NCBI GenBank assembly: GCA_009775605.1 | Contig: VSPV01000029.1 | Coordinates: 1-22,731, forward strand | Length of the DNA: 22,731 nt | Direction of reading: 5' to 3' | DNA from: Paramuribaculum sp. | GTDB taxonomy: Bacteria > Bacteroidota > Bacteroidia > Bacteroidales > Muribaculaceae | Shown: in pieces, positions 22,607-22,731 of the stretch | Layout of the letters: every line of letters begins with the position of its first letter | Position numbering within the stretch: position 1 is the first letter of the stretch | The notes under the pieces: generated by a model | What the model saw: the letters and a program-made list of their open reading frames with translations, nothing else | What the model was told of the DNA's origin: nothing | Database searches by the model: none | Made by a program: the position numbers and the translations under genes

Positions 22607-22731
22607 ACAGCACAGGGTAACGATGCCGACGGTCAGAGCCAGAATTCTTATATAATTACCCGTTGGTTGAATTAAAAGGTGGATTCAAGTTATAAATGCA
22701 ACACCTATGTTTTCGTTTAATTTTTGAGCGA

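Overview
The window looks like a GC-rich member of the Bacteroidales; Muribaculaceae would fit, but that is an inference from style. Supporting signs are Bacteroidetes promoters of the type TTTG ~ N19-20 ~ TAnnTTTG with no Shine-Dalgarno dependence, Bacteroidetes lipoprotein signals, a CotH-type lipoprotein, a DUF5107-TPR protein, a TonB-dependent receptor remnant, and a methionine block built on O-acetylhomoserine sulfhydrylase plus B12-dependent MetH. Most coding sequence is GC-rich. Two places (about 65-720 and 13,000-15,070) are clearly richer in AT and carry decayed or mobile-looking material.

Layout. 1-720: the probable tail of an upstream gene, a strong terminator, and a RhuM-family pseudogene broken by a frameshift, a stop codon and a large internal deletion. 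734-2944 (minus): an AraC-family regulator followed by a CotH-like lipoprotein. 3106-12886 (plus): a divergent glycan-use operon made of an exported GH2 enzyme split by an 8-bp tandem duplication, a 12-TM sugar porter, a cytoplasmic DUF5107-TPR protein and a GH95-family lipoprotein, closed by a strong terminator. There is no SusC/SusD pair, so the operon appears to handle small glycosides or released sugars. 12987-13968: AT-rich repeats, then the 3' part of a TonB-dependent receptor gene with no 5' part. 13985-15216: two direct copies of a ~109-nt hairpin-rich repeat enclosing an AT-rich three-gene minus-strand operon, MntA (nucleotidyltransferase antitoxin), HepT (HEPN RNase toxin) and a small two-TM protein; this looks like a transferred toxin-antitoxin island. 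15241-15372: a ~132-nt element with ~30-bp imperfect terminal inverted repeats abutting an Lrp/AsnC gene. 15374-21871: the Lrp/AsnC regulator divergent from metY-metF-metH. 21896-22606 (minus): a DUF3108-like exported protein whose signal peptide reads well only if translation starts at a non-ATG codon.

How the genes work together. In the sugar block, the AraC regulator probably senses a monosaccharide and controls the operon; the GH2 and GH95 enzymes act outside the cytoplasm, the porter imports the product, and the DUF5107 protein works inside. In the methionine block, MetY makes homocysteine from O-acetylhomoserine and sulfide, MetF makes 5-methyl-THF, and MetH joins the two using cobalamin, with the divergent Lrp-type protein as the likely regulator.

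The strongest leads are the MntA-HepT-TM operon between structured repeats with a near-leaderless antitoxin start, the 8-bp duplication that switches the GH2 frame, the altered catalytic residues of the GH95 protein, and the palindromic element beside lrp. All assignments are from reading motifs by eye; no database search was run.
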